From Deinococcus koreensis (lineage in GTDB: Bacteria > Deinococcota > Deinococci > Deinococcales > Deinococcaceae), in contig NZ_PPPD01000002.1 in assembly GCF_002901445.1 (NCBI RefSeq), positions 186,001-250,000 of the forward strand: a DNA stretch of 64,000 nt, in the 5' to 3' direction. Each line of letters starts with the position of its first letter. Positions within the stretch are counted from its first letter, which is position 1. Under the pieces are notes generated by a model that saw only the letters and a list, made by a program, of their open reading frames with translations, was not told the DNA's origin and did not search any database. Below are positions 8,697 through 17,917 of this stretch, piece after piece. The translations under genes were made by a program, and so were the position numbers.

Positions 8697-10058
8697 TTAG
8701 TCCGCCGCCACGCCGACCCGCAGCCGCTCGTCCACCAGCGCCAGGGCCTCCTCGTACACGTCCAGGCCGGCGTCCAGCTCCTCTTTGGTGATGATGAGCG
8801 GCGGGCAGACCCACAGGAAATTGAAGCGGCTGTAGGCGTACACCTGCCGGCTCTTGATGTGCCCGGCGAGCAGCCCCATCTCAGGACTCGTGCCGTTGAA
8901 GGGCGCCAGCGGCTCTTTCGTCGCCTTGTCCCTCACGAGTTCCAGCACCGAGAACAGGCCCTTGTAGCGCACGTCGCCCACGCAGGCGTATCTGGCCTTC
9001 ATGGCCTCCAGGCGCTGCGCGAGGTGCGCGCCCAGTTCGTCCACCCGCGCGAAGATGCCCTCTTCCTCGTAGATGGCGAGGTTCTCCACGCCCGCCGCGC
9101 AGCTCACCGGATGCCCGGAGTACGTCAGGCCGCCCCACAGCATGTGATCCTCGAAGTAGTTCGCCACGCGCTCGTTCACGATCACCGCGCCCAGCGGCAT
9201 GTAGCCGCTCGTGAGGCCCTTGGCGCAGGTGATGATGTCGGGCAGGATGTTCCAGTGCTGCGTGGCGACCCACTTCCCGGTGCGCCCGAAACCACTCATG
9301 ACCTCGTCGGTGATCAGCAGGAGGTCGTATTTGTCGCACAGGGCGCGCAGTTTGGGGTAGTAGTCGTCCGGCGGCACGAGCAGGCCGTTCGAGCCCGTGA
9401 TCCCCTCGACCAGAATGGCGGCGATGGTGTGCGGCCCCTCCATCTGGATGATCTCCTCGATGTGCGACACGCATTCGCGCCCGCAGGAGTCCGGCGTTTT
9501 GCCAAACGGGCAGCGGTAGCAGTAGGGGTCGAACACGCGCACCACGCCGGGAATGCCCGGCTCGACCGGCCAGCGCCGGGGATCGCCCGAGGCGGTCATG
9601 GAGCCCATGGTGGCCCCGTGGTACGAGCGGTAGCGCGTGATGATCTTGTCGCGCCCGGTCACCAGCCGCGCCATCTTGATCGCGTTCTCGTTGGCCTCCG
9701 AGCCGCCCAGGGTGAAGAACGCCTTCGCCAGCCCGGTCACCTCGGCCAGCTTCTGCCCCAGCAGGCCGCGCGGCTCGGTGGCGAAACTGGGGCCCGCGAA
9801 GCACAGCGTATCGACCTGCCTCTTGATGGCGCCCAGCATCCGCGGGTGCTGGTGCCCCACGTTCAGGTTGATGAGCTGGCTGGAGAAGTCGAGCCAGGGC
9901 TTACCCTCGCCGTCGAAGAAGTGGCTGCCCTTCCCGCCGGTCATCACCATCGGCGTGGAGGCGCCCTGCACGCTCCAGGAGAACATGGTGTAGTCGCGGT
10001 TCATCTGCGCGATGTCGTGCGCGGACGCGACGCCGGGGCGATCCTGGGTGCTGGTCAT
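8697..10058 (-). CDS. Class III PLP aminotransferase, probable beta-alanine (omega-amino acid) transaminase
   Basis: 453-residue fold-type I class III aminotransferase. Visible marks: LLITDEVMSGFGRTGKW with the Asp that contacts the pyridine N, CAKGLTSGYMPLGAVI with the PLP Lys, and the GSEANENAIKMAR cofactor-phosphate loop. The ATG follows a strong ribosome site (CAGGAGG). Family members move amino groups from omega-amino acids such as beta-alanine, taurine or GABA to pyruvate or 2-oxoglutarate. Neighbouring mmsA and the PucR regulator, plus the dihydropyrimidine pathway in the same window, make beta-alanine the likeliest donor, giving malonate semialdehyde. That substrate is inference. Confidence 0.9.
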   Translation of the reverse strand: MTSTQDRPGVASAHDIAQMNRDYTMFSWSVQGASTPMVMTGGKGSHFFDGEGKPWLDFSSQLINLNVGHQHPRMLGAIKRQVDTLCFAGPSFATEPRGLLGQKLAEVTGLAKAFFTLGGSEANENAIKMARLVTGRDKIITRYRSYHGATMGSMTASGDPRRWPVEPGIPGVVRVFDPYCYRCPFGKTPDSCGRECVSHIEEIIQMEGPHTIAAILVEGITGSNGLLVPPDDYYPKLRALCDKYDLLLITDEVMSGFGRTGKWVATQHWNILPDIITCAKGLTSGYMPLGAVIVNERVANYFEDHMLWGGLTYSGHPVSCAAGVENLAIYEEEGIFARVDELGAHLAQRLEAMKARYACVGDVRYKGLFSVLELVRDKATKEPLAPFNGTSPEMGLLAGHIKSRQVYAYSRFNFLWVCPPLIITKEELDAGLDVYEEALALVDERLRVGVAAD

Positions 10059-10157
10059 GCGGCAAACCTCCTGAGGGGGCGGGTGGAAGAGGCCCCATTC
10101 TCCGCCTCCAGGCCCACCCGACTCAAGAGACAGGGTGTCCAGTTGGAGCGCCGCTTC

Positions 10158-11141
10158 CTACCAGTGCCCGTGCACCTGCGCGCGGATCAGCTCGTCGTAG
10201 ACCTGCTGAACCGCAACCATCTGCTCCGCCGTCAGCTCGGGCAGATCGGCCGCCGCCGCGTTGGCCTCGACCTGGGCCGGGTTCCGCGCGCCGGGGATCG
10301 CGCAGGTCACCTCGGGGAACATCAGGATCCAGCGCAGGGCGAACCCCGCCAGGGTCTGCCCCGCCGGCACCAGTGGGCGCAGGCGCTCGACCGCCTCCAA
10401 GCCCGTCTCGTAGTCCACGCCGGAGAAGGTCTCACCCTTGTCGAAGGCCTCGCCGTGGCGGTTGAAGGCCCGGTGGTCGCCCTGCTCGAAGGGCGTATCG
10501 GCGCGCAGCTTTCCGGTCAGCAGGCCGCTCGCCAGCGGCACGCGCGCCAGGATGCCCACGTCGGCCGCGCGGGCGGCAGCGAAGAAGGCGTCGGCGGGTT
10601 TGAGGCGAAAGGCGTTGAAGATGATCTGCACGGTGGCCACGCCCTCGTGCCGGATCGCCTCCAGCGCCTCGTCCACCAGCTCCACGCTCACGCCGTAGGA
10701 GCGCAGCAGCCCCTCCTGCACGAAATCGTCCAGCACGCCGAACACTTCGGGCTGGCGGTACAGCTCGGTGGGCGGGCAGTGGAGCTGCAGCAGGTCGAGG
10801 GCGTCCACCTCCAGATTTTTCAAGGAACGCTCGATGAAGCTGCGCAGGTTCTGTCGATTGTATCCGGCGGCTTCATGGGGATTCAGACGCCGGCCCGCCT
10901 TCGTGGCGACATAAAACGGCTCCGGTCGCTCCCGCCGCAGCCGGGCGATCAGCCGCTCGGAGTGGCCGTCGCCGTACACGTCCGCCGTGTCGAAGAGGGT
11001 GATGCCCAGGTCAAGGGCGCGGTGCAGCGCGGCCATCGACTCCTCATCGTTCACCTCGCCCCAGGTGCCGCCGATGGCCCAGGCGCCGAAACTGATGGTC
11101 GAGACGTCGTAACCGGTCTTGCCGAGCCTTCGGTACTGCAT
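10158..11141 (-). CDS. Aldo/keto reductase
   Basis: 327-residue TIM-barrel NADPH oxidoreductase. The catalytic tetrad is visible: Asp and Tyr in [12 protein letters not shown], Lys in YVATKAGRR and His in [10 protein letters not shown]. It opens with the usual [20 protein letters not shown]. The start at ATG 11141 lies two nucleotides after the stop of the PucR gene, so the two are probably cotranscribed. The reductase may remove reactive semialdehydes made by this catabolic block, or may be unrelated; the sequence gives no substrate. Confidence 0.93.
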   Translation of the reverse strand: MQYRRLGKTGYDVSTISFGAWAIGGTWGEVNDEESMAALHRALDLGITLFDTADVYGDGHSERLIARLRRERPEPFYVATKAGRRLNPHEAAGYNRQNLRSFIERSLKNLEVDALDLLQLHCPPTELYRQPEVFGVLDDFVQEGLLRSYGVSVELVDEALEAIRHEGVATVQIIFNAFRLKPADAFFAAARAADVGILARVPLASGLLTGKLRADTPFEQGDHRAFNRHGEAFDKGETFSGVDYETGLEAVERLRPLVPAGQTLAGFALRWILMFPEVTCAIPGARNPAQVEANAAAADLPELTAEQMVAVQQVYDELIRAQVHGHW

Positions 11142-11143
11142 GG

Positions 11144-11887
11144 TCACTCCTCTGGGCGGGGCTGATCTCCGCCGGAGCCGGGGGTGGGGTGAGACAGGGC
11201 CAGCGCGACACCGAGACTGAGCTGTCGCTGCGGACTGTCCAGATCGCCCAGCATGCCACGCAGCTGCTCGAGGCGGTAGTACACGGTCTGGCGCCGCACG
11301 CCCAGCCCGCGCGCCACGACCGCCACGTTGAAGCGCTGGGTGATCAATGCGTCCAGCGTGCCCAGCAGGGTCGCGCGCGGCCGGGCCGGGAGGGAGAGCA
11401 GCGGCCCCAGCTGCGCCGCGCGGAACGCCTCGGCCCGCCCCGTCTCGTGCAGCGCGAGCACCACGGCGCCCAGCCCGTCGCCGGGGTCGGCCCCCCGCCG
11501 GCCCAGGATGCGCTCGTGGGCGGCGCGGGTCAGGTCGGCAAAGCGCACCTCGTGGGCGAACGTGATCAGCGGAAATTCGATCAGCCGCGCGGTCTGCAGC
11601 AGTTCGGCCGGCACCTCGCGCAGCGGCCCCACCAGTTCCAGCGCCAGTCCGTGCGCGCCGCCCTGGGCCAGCGAGCGCAGGTAGGCCACGCGGGCGTCGG
11701 GGGCGGCGCGGGCCACCTCCAGTCCGGTGCTGAGCAGCAGTTCGCCTCCGCTCAGGAACCGCGCGGCGTCCAGCACCTCCGAAACATGCACCCAGGTGAC
11801 CTCCTGCACCAGTTGCCCCGGCGCGCTGAGCACCTGCGCCCCGCCGAAGGCGGGCAGCGTCAGCAGCTCGGCGAGGGTGGGGAGCAT
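11144..11887 (-). CDS. PucR-family transcriptional regulator
   Basis: 247 residues. The N-terminal half is a PucR domain ([20 protein letters not shown], then [24 protein letters not shown]). The C-terminal end is the family helix-turn-helix of the CdaR/PucR type: [24 protein letters not shown]. It is shorter than full PucR proteins (about 500 residues), with only a brief linker between the two. Relatives control purine, pyrimidine or amino-acid catabolism. It is cotranscribed with the reductase and lies upstream of the aminotransferase and mmsA genes, making it the best candidate regulator of the pyrimidine/beta-alanine block. Transcription is probably leaderless (see -10 box). Confidence 0.88.
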   Translation of the reverse strand: MLPTLAELLTLPAFGGAQVLSAPGQLVQEVTWVHVSEVLDAARFLSGGELLLSTGLEVARAAPDARVAYLRSLAQGGAHGLALELVGPLREVPAELLQTARLIEFPLITFAHEVRFADLTRAAHERILGRRGADPGDGLGAVVLALHETGRAEAFRAAQLGPLLSLPARPRATLLGTLDALITQRFNVAVVARGLGVRRQTVYYRLEQLRGMLGDLDSPQRQLSLGVALALSHPTPGSGGDQPRPEE

Positions 11888-11893
11888 GGGGCC

Positions 11894-11899
11894 ATGCTA
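11894..11899 (-). promoter_or_regulatory. -10 box, leaderless promoter of the PucR gene
   Basis: On the minus strand TAGCAT ends six nucleotides before the PucR ATG, with no ribosome site. No clear -35. Confidence 0.45.
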
Positions 11900-12167
11900 A
11901 GGGCTGTTGCCCCCAGGGAACCCCCTCGATCCGGTGTGTCTCGACCAGCCCGTTACGCACCTGAGGTCACGCCTTCCCGAACTGAGTCTCAGCACCGCCG
12001 CCGTACGGACTCACGAAGCGTCAGGCTTGACCCGCTACCGTGCTCTGTATTCGGGTGTCTGTCCATCTGTTTACGCACTTGACGAAAAATTCAGCCTTCA
12101 TCCCCACTGGCTGTCTGCCTTGAATGAAGGTTGCCTCCCCTCATCTCACCGTGTTCCGAGGTTCTTT

Positions 12168-13850
12168 ATGGCTCGCCCCTCTCCGATCAACCTGGTCTCG
12201 CCGTCCCACCGTCGCCGGTCCGTCTCCCTGGCGGCCCTGCTCCTCGGTCTTTCCACCCTCTCCTCCTGCCGACTCACGGGATCAGGTGAACTCCCTCCGA
12301 CGTCCAGTCAGACGATCCGAACCGCGACCACTTATCTGAGTGACCAGCCTCTCCTGACGGGCAAGACGGCGCCGCTGGCAGCGGGCAAGGCTCTGCCCAA
12401 CGGCCTGGCGGTGCAGGCGGGCTCGACCCTGGAATACAACGTGGGCGCGCAGTGCCGCACCTTCAGCGCCCAGATCGGCCTGGCTTCCAGCGCGGCGGCC
12501 GACAGCACGGTCACCTACAGCGTCCTCGCAGATGGCCGGAGCATGTTCGGGCCATCTGAAGTGAGAAGCGGCGCGGCGCCCCAGACAGTCAATGTGGATA
12601 TCGAGGGAGTGGAGCGCCTGAAGCTGGTGGTGGAATCCAAATCCGGCGCCAAGAGCGTTCAGGCCAACTGGAAAGAGGCGAAACTCTCGGGATGTGTGAC
12701 CTACTCCGGCCCGATTGAAGTGGGGCCGAGCGCGACCTCGCCGATCGTGATCACCGGCAATTTCCGCAGTGACGACCCGAAGGTGCCGGCCATCCGGATC
12801 GAGACGACCCAGCCGGTGGTGATCCGTAACTGTACGGTCGCGGGGCGAGGCCACCTGATCAGCAACTCGCGGGCCGGGGCGAACGTGAAGATCCAGAACT
12901 GCCGGGGGTTTGGCCTGAACCCCTACGTCAGGATGGTCAACCCTGGTCGCTTCGTGGCGATTGAGGACGGCTCCAGCCTGGTGGTCGAGAACAGTTATCT
13001 GAAAAACACGGGCGGAATCTATCTGCTGGGCGGATCGACCCGGACGACCACCATCAAGATTCTCAGGAACCGGGCCCTGAACATCGATGGCCGCCGCAGC
13101 GACGGTGCTGGGGGCTGGCTGATCCCGGCGCCCGGCGACAATCCGGAGAAGTTCGTTCGGGCCCAGTTTGTCCAGTTCAACAAAGTTGTGGGTGTCTCCG
13201 ATGCTGAAATCGCCTGGAACCGTGTCGAAAACGAGCCTGGTCACAGCCGGGTGGAGGACAACATCAATATGTATGCCTCCAGTGGCACGCCTGCCCACCG
13301 TATCCGGATCCACCACAACCTGATCAGAGGGGCCTATCAATACCCCCTCAGTCTGCAGAGTTACAGCGGGGGCGGGATCATCACGGACGGCTGCCTCTCG
13401 CGCTACATCGACATCAGCGAGAACACGGTGCTGGAGACGAGCAATCACGGTATCGCCATCGCCAACGGTGAATACGTGGCCATTCAGAAGAATAGGGTGT
13501 ACGGTTCCGGACTGCTTCCCGACAACAGTTTTTCAGGTGGAGACGACAACGGGATCTACGTGCGCTGGGCCGGGAACTGCGACCAGCGCGGCATCAACTT
13601 TGGCAGCAACATCGTGGCGTACAACAATATCGGCTTCGCGCAGCCGAGTGCCGCCGACCGGGCGAGGCGCCGGGATCTGGCCATCGCCAACGCCAGGTCA
13701 GGCACGCCCCTGGCCACGGCGACGGACAACTCCTCCGCTCTCCCTTCCGACAGCTGTCTCATCTGCACCGACTCGGAACTGATCAAGAGGGCCATCACCG
13801 ACTGGGAGCAGCAGGCCGTGGCCAGCGGAGTCGAGGTGGGAACTCAGTAG
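12168..13850 (+). CDS. Lipoprotein with NPCBM-like domain and right-handed beta-helix
   Basis: 560 residues from ATG 12168 (weak site CCGAGG upstream). The N-terminus carries Arg residues, a hydrophobic run and a lipobox LSTLSSC with Cys34, so a surface lipoprotein. Residues about 50-170 resemble an NPCBM/NEW2 carbohydrate-binding domain: TTYLSDQPLL, the NGLAVQAGSTLEYNVG strand, and ERLKLVVESKSGAKS. From about 175 to 520 run irregular beta-helix coils with Asn ladders (VVIRNCTVAGRG, IEIAWNR-like, YIDISENTVLETSNHGIAI), as in pectate-lyase-superfamily proteins. A polysaccharide-binding or -cleaving cell-surface protein is likely; the catalytic residues cannot be identified. It is divergent from PucR and monocistronic. 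Confidence 0.82.
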   Translation: MARPSPINLVSPSHRRRSVSLAALLLGLSTLSSCRLTGSGELPPTSSQTIRTATTYLSDQPLLTGKTAPLAAGKALPNGLAVQAGSTLEYNVGAQCRTFSAQIGLASSAAADSTVTYSVLADGRSMFGPSEVRSGAAPQTVNVDIEGVERLKLVVESKSGAKSVQANWKEAKLSGCVTYSGPIEVGPSATSPIVITGNFRSDDPKVPAIRIETTQPVVIRNCTVAGRGHLISNSRAGANVKIQNCRGFGLNPYVRMVNPGRFVAIEDGSSLVVENSYLKNTGGIYLLGGSTRTTTIKILRNRALNIDGRRSDGAGGWLIPAPGDNPEKFVRAQFVQFNKVVGVSDAEIAWNRVENEPGHSRVEDNINMYASSGTPAHRIRIHHNLIRGAYQYPLSLQSYSGGGIITDGCLSRYIDISENTVLETSNHGIAIANGEYVAIQKNRVYGSGLLPDNSFSGGDDNGIYVRWAGNCDQRGINFGSNIVAYNNIGFAQPSAADRARRRDLAIANARSGTPLATATDNSSALPSDSCLICTDSELIKRAITDWEQQAVASGVEVGTQ

Positions 13851-14190
13851 CACTGGGGCTCGGCGGGTGAGCTGACCTCCCAAGCCGAGGGCCAACCGGA
13901 ATGCGACTCTGGCTCTTCTTCTGGCCAGAGCGCTCGGAACCTCATCTGTGGTTTCGCCGTCGGGGCGGCCTGTTCCATTCCGCCCTTTACGTCGATCTGT
14001 TCCTGTCGGCGGAGAGAAGGAGTGTCCGCGCCGAATCTGTGGACAGTTCAACCTCAGGTCGGAGAACTCCATGGCAGACTGCTGCTGGCGCTTATGGATG
14101 GCCGTTGAGACTCCGCATCTGTGAAGCTGGCTGTCCTGGGCTGGCCCCCGTGACGCCAGCTGTCTAAGTCTTCGGGAGCGGGCCGTCCAT
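13851..14190. other. Gene-free convergent gap
   Basis: 340 nt between two converging genes. Reading frames here lack family features and good starts. One perfect 7-bp stem (CTCTGGC at 13907-13913, GCCAGAG at 13924-13930, loop of ten) lies 56 nt after the lipoprotein stop and may act as its terminator. Nothing else is recognised. Confidence 0.4.
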
Positions 14191-15366
14191 TCATTTCCCC
14201 GGCACGACACGTGCGTAGGCGACCGGATCGGTCGCGCCCTCGGTCGAGATCACCAGCACCGAATTCTCCGCCGTGAGGCCCAGCGCCTGCCGGGCCGCCC
14301 CAGCCTGCGCGCCGCTCAGCAGTTCCAGGAGTCCCCCGGCACCGGCGGCCCCGCTTTCCCCGGAGATCACGCCGTCCTCGGACAGCAGCCTCATAGCCTG
14401 CTCGGCGCGGGCGTCGGGGATGGCGACCGAGGCGCTCAGGCCGGCTTGCAGCAGCGGCCACGCCAGCGGCGAGGTGTTGCCGCAGTTCAGCCCGGCCATG
14501 ATCGAGGAGTGCGGGCCGGGCACCCCCGTCAGCGCGCCGGCCTCCAGCGAGCGCAGGACGCAGTCAGCGCGGGTCGGTTCGACTCCCACCACGTGCGTCT
14601 GGCGGCCGGGCGCACGGTAGTGCTGGATCACGGCGGCGGCGAGTGAGCCCACGCCCATCTGGACGGCGACGAGATCCGGTTGTGGTGCCTGGAGGGCTGC
14701 GAGCTGGGCGTCCATCTCCTGAAAAATGGTGCTATAGCCGGCGATGACCCAGCCGGGAACCCGGGTGTAGCCGTCCCAGGCGGTGTCGCTGATGACGATG
14801 TGGGTATCATCGGCGAGCCGGGCGGCGGCGAGCACGGCGTCGTCGTAGGAGCCAGGATGCACCTCGACCCGGGCGCCCTCCCCCTCGATGGCCTCTCGGC
14901 GGGCGGGCACCATGTCCTGGGGCACCACGATGTGCGCCCCGAGGCCCAGCCAGCGGGCCATGCGCGCCACCGCCCGGCCGTGGTTGCCGTCGGTGGCGGC
15001 CACCAGGGTCAGCGGCGCGTGGGCGCCCAATGTGTGGACGCTCAGCTGCCGGGCGAGATCATCCAGCGCGTTCCAGGGCCGGAAAGGGCCGAAGCGGTGG
15101 CCGAGTTCCCGGTAGGTCGCCCAGGACGCGCCCAGGATCTTGTAGGCGGGCAGACCGAGCCGCTGCGCTTCGTCCTTTACCCAGGCCTGTCGGACGCCCA
15201 ATGCAGCGGCCAGGCCGGGCGCCGGCACCAGGGGGGTCGGGGCGTAGCCGGGCAGCCGGCGGTGGAACTCCAGCAGGCCCGGCTCCGTCGTGGTCTCGAT
15301 GGTCTGGGGGGCCGGGTTGAAGTAGCGGCGTGGCTGTTCCGGCTCGGGAGGTCTGGAACTGGGCAT
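14191..15366 (-). CDS. Diaminopropionate ammonia-lyase-like PLP enzyme
   Basis: 391-residue fold-type II PLP enzyme. The cofactor Lys is in GLPAYKILGASWA; a glycine loop (VAATDGNHGRAVARMARWLG) and SGESGAAGAGGLLEL hold the phosphate and substrate. Closest resemblance is to 2,3-diaminopropionate ammonia-lyase (DpaL), which makes pyruvate and two ammonia; threonine/serine dehydratases are the main alternative. It is the last gene of a three-gene minus-strand operon (amidohydrolase, M20 deacylase, this gene), with 28 nt from the upstream gene. The pairing suggests that the two hydrolases release the amino acid that this enzyme deaminates. Confidence 0.85.
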   Translation of the reverse strand: MPSSRPPEPEQPRRYFNPAPQTIETTTEPGLLEFHRRLPGYAPTPLVPAPGLAAALGVRQAWVKDEAQRLGLPAYKILGASWATYRELGHRFGPFRPWNALDDLARQLSVHTLGAHAPLTLVAATDGNHGRAVARMARWLGLGAHIVVPQDMVPARREAIEGEGARVEVHPGSYDDAVLAAARLADDTHIVISDTAWDGYTRVPGWVIAGYSTIFQEMDAQLAALQAPQPDLVAVQMGVGSLAAAVIQHYRAPGRQTHVVGVEPTRADCVLRSLEAGALTGVPGPHSSIMAGLNCGNTSPLAWPLLQAGLSASVAIPDARAEQAMRLLSEDGVISGESGAAGAGGLLELLSGAQAGAARQALGLTAENSVLVISTEGATDPVAYARVVPGK

Positions 15367-15394
15367 CGGGCAGGCTCCTTCAGGTGCGCGAGGG

Positions 15395-16540
15395 TCAGGC
15401 GCAGAACGCGCGGAGGGTGGCCGCCAGCACGGCCCGGCACTGCCCGACCGACTCCAGATCCACCCACTCCTCGGCGCTGTGGGCGCCCGCGCCGTGCGGC
15501 CCGAAGACCACGGTGGAAATCCCGGCCGCCGCCAGGAAGGCCGAGTCCATCCAGAAACTCATGCCGGTGAGGGTGGGCGTCTGGTTCAGGATGAGCGTGG
15601 CCTGGCCGCGCAGCGTCTGGACGATGGGCGCGTCCACGGGCACCCCGAAGGGCTCGCGCACCAGGGTCGTCCGGTGCTCGGCACGGAAGGCCGGATCGCT
15701 GGCCAGGGGTGAGAGCAGGGCCGTCCACTCCCGCTCGATCTCCCCGGCCGTCTCGCCGGGCAGCGTGCGCCGCTCGACCTGCAGGGTGCAGCACTCCGGG
15801 TAACTGGACAGCTCCTGGCCCCCCTGAATCAGCGAGGCGTGCACCGACGCGTGCCCCAGCAATGGGTGGGGCGCCCGCGACCCGAGGTCGTGCCCGTACG
15901 CCTCGAGCTGCCCCAGCACGCGGCCCATGTGGGCGATGGCGTCGGTGCCCAGATCCGGGCGCGAGCCGTGCGCGGCGCGCCCGAAGGTGGTGATCTCATG
16001 CCAGGTGAAGCCCTTGTGCGCCACACAGAGTTCCAGGCTGGTCGGCTCGGTCACGATGGCCGCGTCGGCCGTGATCCGCCCCAGCACCGACTGGACGCCC
16101 AGGCTGGCGTATTCCTCGTCGGCCACCGCCGCCAGGATCACGTCGCCGCGCAGGCCCGCGCCCTGGGCGCCTTGCAGGGCCAGCAGGCAGGCCGCGAGTC
16201 CCCCCTTCATGTCGTAGGCGCCCCGGCCGTACAGGCGCCCATCTTGAATCCGGGGCTCCAGCGCGTCAGGCATGTGGTCGGTACCCACCGTGTCCAGGTG
16301 AGCGCAGAGCAGCAGCGAGCGGCCCCCTCCGCTGCCCCGCACCGTGGCGATCACGCTCAGACGGCCCGGTGCAGCCTCGTCCAGCACAGCCTCGATACCG
16401 CGTTCACGCAGCCAGCCGGCGACCCAGTGGGCCAGCGCCGCCTCCCCAGCCGCCCCGGGCACCAGCGATGGATTGACCGAGTCGATGGAGACCAGGGCCG
16501 ACAGCAGCTCGGGCAAGGTGTCCGGCAATGTGTCAGGCAC
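15395..16540 (-). CDS. M20-family metallopeptidase / amino-acid deacylase
   Basis: 381 residues of the ArgE/DapE/CPG2 type with two-metal site residues: LLLCAHLDTVGTDHMP (His, Asp), GRLYGRGAYDMKGGLA (bridging Asp) and VADEEYASLGVQS (catalytic and metal Glu). Family members hydrolyse N-acyl or N-terminal amide bonds of amino acids. The start is a GTG at 16540 that overlaps the end of the upstream amidohydrolase gene by 8 nt, so translation is likely coupled. Specific substrate unknown. An acylated diamino acid is suggested by the downstream ammonia-lyase. Confidence 0.87.
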   Translation of the reverse strand: MPDTLPDTLPELLSALVSIDSVNPSLVPGAAGEAALAHWVAGWLRERGIEAVLDEAAPGRLSVIATVRGSGGGRSLLLCAHLDTVGTDHMPDALEPRIQDGRLYGRGAYDMKGGLAACLLALQGAQGAGLRGDVILAAVADEEYASLGVQSVLGRITADAAIVTEPTSLELCVAHKGFTWHEITTFGRAAHGSRPDLGTDAIAHMGRVLGQLEAYGHDLGSRAPHPLLGHASVHASLIQGGQELSSYPECCTLQVERRTLPGETAGEIEREWTALLSPLASDPAFRAEHRTTLVREPFGVPVDAPIVQTLRGQATLILNQTPTLTGMSFWMDSAFLAAAGISTVVFGPHGAGAHSAEEWVDLESVGQCRAVLAATLRAFCA

Positions 16541-17774
16541 GGGACTGAACCCACGCCACCGTCTTCCCGGCCAGCCGGTCGAGCGCCTCCACGCACTGGA
16601 TCAGGTGCTCCTCCCGCGTGTCCTCGATCTTGTTGTGGCTGATGCCGCGCAGGCTCTGGACGAACAGCATGACCGTCGGCACGCCGGATCGCGCGACCTC
16701 GGCGGCGTCGTGCAGCGGGCCGCTGGGCAGGCGGTAAGCGGTGCCGGCCGTCTCGCGGATGCTCGCCTCGCAGGCGTCGATCAGCTCCGGGTGAAACGGG
16801 ATGGGCTCGATGTGCCAGAGGTCGCCGAAGGTCACCGTGCAGTTGCCCTCGTCGGCGAACCGCTTCGCGGCCTCCTGCGCGCCTTGCCACATTGCCGCCA
16901 GCTTCCCCGCGTCCAGATGCCGCTGGTCGAGCGTAATCTCGCAGGTCTCGACCACACTGGTCACGATGCCCGGCAGGGTCTTGCAGCTCCCGATGGTGCA
17001 TACCCCCCCGTGCCGCTCGGCGATGGTGTAGATCTCCTGCGCGAACTGCCCGGCGGCGCGGAAGGCGTCCTTGCGCACGTTCATGGGCGTGCTGCCCGAG
17101 TGCGCGGCCTGCCCGTGAAAGGTGACCGTGTGCCGCTCGACCCCCACCGTGCCCAGCACCGCGCCCAGCGGCAGCCCCAGCCCCTCCAGCACCGGCCCCT
17201 GCTCGATGTGCAGCTCCAGGTAGGCGGCGGCGTTTCTCAACTCCGCGCGGGCCTTGGGCGCGTCCGCCAGGGTCACGCCGACCCGGTTCAGCGCCTCTTC
17301 CAGGCTCACCCCGTCCCGATCCCTCAGCTTCTGCATCTCGGCGATGTCGATGTTCCCGCCCGCCGCGCTCGACCCGTACAGCGAGCGGCCGAAGCGGGCG
17401 CCCTCCTCGTCGGCCCAGTCGACCAGCTTGAGCGTCACCGGCGGGCGTCCCGAGTACTGCTCGTTCAGGTGACGCATGACCTCCAGACCCGCTAGCACGT
17501 TCAGACAGCCGTCCAGCCATCCACCGTTCGGCACCGAGTCGAGGTGCCCGCCGATGATCAGTACGCGGTCAGAGTCACCCTGCAGGGTCGCCCAGTGATT
17601 CCCAGCGGCGTCCATGTGCTGCGAGACGGGCAGGGCGTCCAGCTTCTCTTTCAAAAAGGCGCGAGCCTTCAACCAGGTGTCGGTAAACGCCACGCGCTGG
17701 GCGCCGTTCTCGTCGCCGGTCAATTCGCGCAGCGCCTTGAGTTCGTCGATGGTGCGCTGTGGATTCAGAGCCAT
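16533..17774 (-). CDS. Zn-dependent amidohydrolase: beta-ureidopropionase / N-carbamoyl-L-amino-acid hydrolase type
   Basis: 413 residues of the M20-fold AmaB/HyuC/AllC group. Metal-site motifs are GGHLDSVPNGGWLDGCLNVL and LVDWADEEGARFGRSLYGS, with dimer-domain text HIEQGPVLEGLGLPLG and a late VPTVMLFVQSLRGISHN. The start is ATG 17774; an upstream in-frame extension has no support. The group removes a carbamoyl group with release of CO2 and NH3. It could be the otherwise missing beta-ureidopropionase of the pyrimidine pathway, whose other genes lie 11 kb away. Alternatively, with the M20 enzyme and ammonia-lyase cotranscribed, it could act on an N-carbamoyl diamino acid. Confidence 0.88.
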   Translation of the reverse strand: MALNPQRTIDELKALRELTGDENGAQRVAFTDTWLKARAFLKEKLDALPVSQHMDAAGNHWATLQGDSDRVLIIGGHLDSVPNGGWLDGCLNVLAGLEVMRHLNEQYSGRPPVTLKLVDWADEEGARFGRSLYGSSAAGGNIDIAEMQKLRDRDGVSLEEALNRVGVTLADAPKARAELRNAAAYLELHIEQGPVLEGLGLPLGAVLGTVGVERHTVTFHGQAAHSGSTPMNVRKDAFRAAGQFAQEIYTIAERHGGVCTIGSCKTLPGIVTSVVETCEITLDQRHLDAGKLAAMWQGAQEAAKRFADEGNCTVTFGDLWHIEPIPFHPELIDACEASIRETAGTAYRLPSGPLHDAAEVARSGVPTVMLFVQSLRGISHNKIEDTREEHLIQCVEALDRLAGKTVAWVQSRA

Positions 17775-17905
17775 GAACCAACATACCGAAAACACGTGTG
17801 CCAGATCGGTTCAGTCCATCGGTTTACTCTGCCCTGCGGCGGGTGCTGGAATTCGGACGAACGTGTCTCAAGGGTCGCCCCGGAGGCGGATCGTCCTGTT
17901 CCGGC

Positions 17906-17911
17906 TACCGT
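17906..17911 (+). promoter_or_regulatory. -10-like box before the nucleotidyltransferase gene
   Basis: TACCGT, six nucleotides before ATG 17918, no ribosome site; matches the leaderless arrangement seen elsewhere here. Weak on its own. Confidence 0.3.
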
Positions 17912-17917
17912 GCAGTT

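Noticed and set aside
13901..14167. 88-codon frame in the gap after the lipoprotein gene
   Set aside because: No ribosome site, biased Arg/Ser composition, no recognisable domain.
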